In this document: one piece after another, positions 15,201-18,663 of the stretch
Position numbering within the stretch: the first letter of the stretch is position 1
How the letters are laid out: each line of letters opens with the position of its first letter
NCBI GenBank assembly: GCA_001430745.1
Contig: KQ481997.1
Location: 75,931 to 94,593, forward strand
Origin: Auxenochlorella pyrenoidosa
Taxonomy: Eukaryota > Chlorophyta > Trebouxiophyceae > Chlorellales > Chlorellaceae
Length of the DNA stretch: 18,663 nt
Reading direction: 5' to 3'
Notes under the pieces: model-generated
The model's database searches: none
Seen by the model: the letters and a program-made list of their open reading frames with translations, nothing else
Told to the model about the DNA's origin: nothing
Program-made: the position numbers and the translations under genes

Positions 15201-17288
15201 GGCTGGGGTGCCGGCTGTTGGATGTGCGGTAGCTGCCGGGGCGCGGCGCATGCCTGGAATGGAAGGAAAGCATGCAGCTGTCCAGGCGGGCTCACCTCCA
15301 GCTCATGAGCTGATCAGCCTCCAGCCCCGGCCCCCCTGCTGCCACCCCTGCTGCCCTGCAGGCAGACATTGTGGTGCTGGCCACTGTGAGCATTAGGCAG
15401 TGTGCTGGTCCATGCAAGGGCGGTGAATGTGCATGTGCAGGGGCCATGCATGGGCCCTGGCTGGTCCCAGATGCTTGCACAGCGTGCCCGCTTGATGGGG
15501 CGGCACTTGCAGGGGCACGTTATCACACAACAGCCACCCCCCAAACTTGGCCTCCACACCTGTGAGCCATCGTTTCGGCAGCCGGCTCAAGGAAGCGGCG
15601 CCAGCAGCGTTGCGAATGGGCCTTGTGCTGGGCCACGATGTCCGGCACGCCGGCCCCTGGGTGCCCTGCCCTGCAGGGCTACCGCGCCATCGCGCGCTCC
15701 CTGCTGCCCACTCGGGAGCTGCAAGAGAAGGCAGGGTACGAGGCAGGCGAGGATGGCGCCGACCGAGAGGTGCAGTGGCTGTACCGGTGAGTGAAAGACC
15801 ACCCCCCCTCGCTGCCCCTTGCACCCAGCCGGCAAATGTTGCTACGCAAGTACTGCCTAGTAGACTACCGTCTGTTGCGCGGCACCCTGGACTGGCTGTC
15901 ATGGTGGTGTGTCAGCTCGAAGACGCGCACTGAAGGAGTGCTGCCGCCAACTGCCCCCTGCCGCCGGCCCGCCTGTGCACCAGTCTCATGAGGCGAACGC
16001 CTACGTGGACTATAAATCTCTCACTCACTCACTGCGCAGGCACGTGCTGCCGCCCGGGCTGCACAACATTGCTTTTGTCGGGCAGCTGGCCACCTTCCAG
16101 CATGTGCTGACCACCGCCCTGCAGGTGGGTGGGGGCTGGGGTGCTTGAAGATTGCTGGGATGTGGGAGGGCTGCTTGTTCCCTGTGTAGTAGCCGGCGTG
16201 GCCTGGGCTGCTGAGTTGTATCAGTACTGCCTGGCAGTTATGTGCCCAGCGCAAACTTGCTGGCCGGGCATGCTGCACTTCTCTTATTCCGCAGGCAGGG
16301 CAGGGTTGGCATCGAAGGTGCAACCCCCCCTACCTTCCCCCGCTGCAAGCGTCCAGCTCGCGACCTCAAGCTGCCACTCCGAGTCTGCCTTCCACATTTC
16401 ACATCGAGCGCCTCCGCTGTGCCCCCTTGTGCAGTCGCGCTGGCTGGCGGGCGTGGCCGAGGGCTCCATCCTGCTGCCGCCGCAGGCCCAGCGGGAGGCT
16501 GATGTGGCGCGCCAGCGTGCCTGGTGGGGCCGCTCCCCGTTCCCGCGCGGCAACAACCACATCTGGGCGCTGCACGGTGGGCGGCGTGTGGCTGGCTGAT
16601 GGTGCTTGGTCCGGTGGCGACAGACATCAGCAGCGCACTTGGAAACACAGTCAGGGTGTGCAGCTGCGGCTGGTCTGCCCCTGCAGGCGCACCGATTATT
16701 AAGATTTAGGGCCGGCCGCCTTCGGTCCATTAAGTGACACCCCCTGGTGTGCCTGCCCCCCACCCACCCACCCACCACCCACCACACGCCACACACACAC
16801 ACACACATCAACCTCCCACACACTCACGCGTGCAGGCAAGTACCACGACGACCTGGCGCGCGACATCAAGGGCAGCGCCAGGGTGCGCAGCCGCTGGAAC
16901 CCGGTGAGGCCGCCGGGGCAGGCACACGCATGCATAGCATGCACACACCACATGTTTCATGCACACGCAGCCCGGCATCTGCCGCTAGCGTCGGCGGCGT
17001 AGCCCGGCCTGCTTGCACGCTGACCCCGGCCCCATGCCGCTGACTACCATCAGACAGCCAGCGTGCCCATCAGCTGGCGCCCACCTCCCCATTCCTCCTT
17101 CCCTCCTTGCCTGCAAGGTTGGCGAGTACTTTGGCTATGTCAAGAACCAGCTCTATGCTCCGCTCTTCCCCGCCCACGCTGCCCTGCGTGCCGAGGGCAA
17201 GGGCAAAGGCGACAAGGCGGGGGCTGGCAAGAGCGCGACAGCCGGCGTGAGCCCCGGCGTGACGGCTGTGGCCGCCATTGTGGCGTGA
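12258..17288 (+). CDS. Flavin-containing monooxygenase (FMO-like)
   Basis: Complete 553-residue protein. Exons: 12258-12342, 12469-12548, 12739-12800, 12968-13070, 13235-13314, 13540-13717, 13969-14098, 14341-14511, 14698-14748, 14977-15098, 15362-15385, 15677-15786, 16040-16124, 16435-16576, 16836-16903, 17118-17288; phases agree throughout. Family motifs in order: FAD-binding VIGAGVAG (residues 11-18), FEKSHNVGGVW, LQVRKWHFE-PGFPWP, ATG (150-152), NADPH-binding VVVGAGKSA (201-209) and ATGY (361-364). The enzyme should use FAD, NADPH and O2 to oxygenate an N, S or carbonyl group; the substrate is unknown. The FMO fingerprint FxGxxxHxxxY/F is altered to WIVDAREF, with Asp where His is usual. 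The C-terminus is Lys/Gly/Ala-rich with a short hydrophobic tail. Introns 1, 2, 3 and 9 are GC-AG. The exon 6 acceptor could also be 13552, 12 nt in frame. Confidence 0.92.
14089..14126 (+). repeat. Duplicated splice donor around an A10 run
   Basis: AAAGTGCTGGGTGAG occurs at the end of FMO exon 7 and again 22 bp later, separated by a run of ten A bases (14104-14113). Both copies contain a usable-looking GGTGAG donor (GT at 14099 and 14121). Only the first keeps frame with exon 8. Confidence 0.75.
14595..14618 (+). repeat. (TGC)8 microsatellite in FMO intron 8
   Basis: Eight perfect TGC triplets in the intron between 14511 and 14698. Likely length-variable; no coding role. Confidence 0.9.
16749..16807 (+). 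repeat. CCCA/CA simple repeat in FMO intron 14
   Basis: A CCCACCCA-type tract running into (CA)n, ending about 30 bp before the GTGCAG acceptor at 16835. It probably supplies part of the pyrimidine-rich tract. Confidence 0.7.
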
Positions 17289-18055
17289 CGTGCCGCAGCT
17301 GTAGCAGCTGCTCCCAAGCGCCCAGGGCACTTTCACAAACGGCGCTGATGTCAGCAAACTGCTCACCGCTCTGCTTGGGCACACCCCAAGGTGCCCCAGT
17401 ATGCTGGCTGCTCCATATAGCGTTTTCTTGCCAAGGAACGTCTTCTCTGCATGCCGAATGGACAACTGCCCCTGTATTCCCTACAACCCAGCCCAACGGT
17501 TGGCCCGGCAGATTGCTTCTCCATTCCCAATTTACCCTCCAGGGGGGGGCCCTGGAGGCCAGCAAACGCATGTGTGTTACATGGGCCAGCAGGCGTGCAC
17601 ACGAGCATGGTGAAAGGGGGGGCTGACAGGGAGAGAAGTGTGGAGCAGTGCTGGCAGGGTGGGTTCGGGAGCGGAGCAGGGGTCAGGCAACAAAAGGGAG
17701 CAGCCTGGGCTGCTCTGGAGGCCGGGCTTGCAAACGCAAGCAGAAAGCAGCGCAGGAAAGCAGCCCGACTCAGGAACGAGGGGGCAGGCACGCCTCCAGG
17801 CGGCCTGAGAGCGGCAGATCGTTGTGTCTTGCCCAGGGCAGGGGGCCAGCGTGGCACCAGCACCCACCGGGGCTGCACAGCTGCGCCGCGCGCCTGGACA
17901 GCGCGCCTCGGGTGCGTGCCGCCTGCGGGAGCGAGCTGACTGCCCAGGAGCCCAGCGGGCGCGGGCGTGCCAGCAGCGGCAACGATGCCGGCGAGGCAGC
18001 GGCTGCCGCCTCTGCGGGCGCCTGGCAGGCCCAGCCTGGCAGGCCCAGCCTGCCA
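17289..18055. other. Convergent 3' intergenic region, no gene seen
   Basis: Lies between the FMO stop codon and the stop codon of the minus-strand CBS-domain gene, and holds both 3' UTRs. Long open frames exist on both strands, but this is expected at this GC content and none shows a family motif. A 14-bp direct repeat (CTGGCAGGCCCAGC, near 18022-18049) lies just beyond the CBS-gene stop. Confidence 0.55.
17577..17581 (-). terminator. Candidate TGTAA signal of CBS-domain gene
   Basis: TTACA on the plus strand, about 475 nt past the CBS-gene stop. It is the only minus-strand TGTAA I found in this spacer. A single pentamer is weak evidence. Confidence 0.35.
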
Positions 18056-18663
18056 TCAGGCATCCACCAGCTTGTGCAGGATGTCTGTGAGGGTGACCAC
18101 CCCGCAGGGGACCAGGTTGTCGTTGCACACGTACACCCTGCACAAAGGGGGCGCAGGTGCACGCACTGTGAGCGACACTGGGTGCACACATGCACCCTGC
18201 AGCGGGGCGCCGGTGGGTGGGTCCATGCACGCTGGAGCAACACCAGGGGCCGGCACAGCAGGCGGATGAGCAGCCGTGCCCGGCGCCAGGGCGCAACTGC
18301 CGCCAGCCAGGCCTGCCGGGCCGCCAAAATCGGGCAGGGTCTGCCGCAGCAGGCTAACGCCCTCCAGATGCGGCGCGACGGGACACACATGGTGCACATG
18401 CACATGGCAGCAGCCAGGCGGGGCAGAGCGCGCCCAGCAGCGGCGGCAGCATGCAGCCATGCAGGCCGCTGCCTCCTCCACCCCTCACCTGTGCAGCCGG
18501 TTGGCCACGATCTTGTCCAGGACCTCGTGAAGCGAGGCATCGGGGCTGCAGAAAGAGGGGGGGGGTCGGCCAGGGCGGCGGGGGGCAGTGTTTTTTTGAG
18601 GGAGAAAAGGGTTTAGGGTTCAGGCAGTCCGGGATGCAAAGGGTGTGGGGAAGGTGGCGGCGT
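18056..18663 (-). CDS. CBS-domain protein, C-terminal end (SNF4/AMPK-gamma-like)
   Basis: Partial gene running off the right edge. Two minus-strand exons are visible: 18545-18489 and 18137-18056 (TGA). Their GT-AG intron splits an Arg codon (phase 2), and the frame continues cleanly. The joined 46 residues form the second half of a CBS motif: PDASLHEVLDKIVANRLHR, then VYVC, then GVVTLTDILHKLV, ending DA-stop. CBS pairs bind adenosine nucleotides; the HR-(V/I)YV-x-GV-(V/I)TL-x-DI pattern at the extreme C-terminus resembles CBS4 of SNF4/AMPK gamma subunits and plant betagamma proteins. Other CBS proteins cannot be excluded from one half motif. Bases 18546-18663 are intron; they include a telomere-like GGGTTTAGGGTT. 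Confidence 0.72.

Noticed and set aside
17648..18616. Long ORFs on both strands of the final intergenic region
   Set aside because: Arg/Ala/Gly-rich, overlapping each other in several frames, with no motifs; part overlaps true CBS exons in the wrong frame or strand.
18607..18622. Telomere-like GGGTTTAGGGTT
   Set aside because: Fewer than two full TTTAGGG units, located in the CBS-gene intron next to ordinary genes; most likely chance or a C-rich splicing tract on the sense strand.

Overview
The window looks like nuclear DNA from a green alga, most likely a Chlorella-type trebouxiophyte. It is strongly GC-rich and gene-dense, with genes split into many short exons by roughly 40-430 nt introns. 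Protein families are plant/algal in type, and TGTAA poly(A) signals typical of green algae follow several genes. I see no bacterial-style operons, no tRNA or rRNA, no CRISPR array and no complete transposon. Species assignment is inference.

Layout: (1) 1-1197, plus strand, the 3' end of a TPR-repeat protein gene ending in a polyglutamine tract. (2) 1314-4018, a direct tandem duplication of about 1.2 kb. Each copy carries a minus-strand gene for a small unrecognised protein with two C-terminal membrane helices, and its own conserved TGTAA signal. (3) 4741-10190, minus strand, a gene of about 17 exons for a 2-oxoglutarate/Fe(II) dioxygenase of the isopenicillin-N-synthase-like family, with an N-terminal targeting-like leader and an odd C-terminal extension. 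(4) 10743-11915, minus strand, a complete 96-residue DUF4242 (SCO4226-like) protein in four exons. (5) 12258-17288, plus strand, a complete 16-exon flavin-containing monooxygenase (553 aa). (6) 18056-18663, minus strand, the last exons of a CBS-domain protein, possibly an SNF4/AMPK-gamma relative.

The exon models come from manual splicing: open frame, phase match and family alignment. For the dioxygenase, DUF4242 and FMO genes every junction keeps phase and restores expected motifs. The DUF4242 and FMO genes are head-to-head with about 340 bp between start codons, and the dioxygenase follows DUF4242 on the same strand. Two oxygenases beside a small possible metal-binding protein could form a metabolic neighbourhood, but that is inference.

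Most notable points: five GC-AG introns (four in the FMO gene); a duplicated exon end with splice donor inside dioxygenase intron 10 that makes a phase-compatible candidate alternative exon; the tandem pair of undescribed two-helix membrane proteins; and a shared pair of short intronic repeats, one a hairpin, in neighbouring genes.
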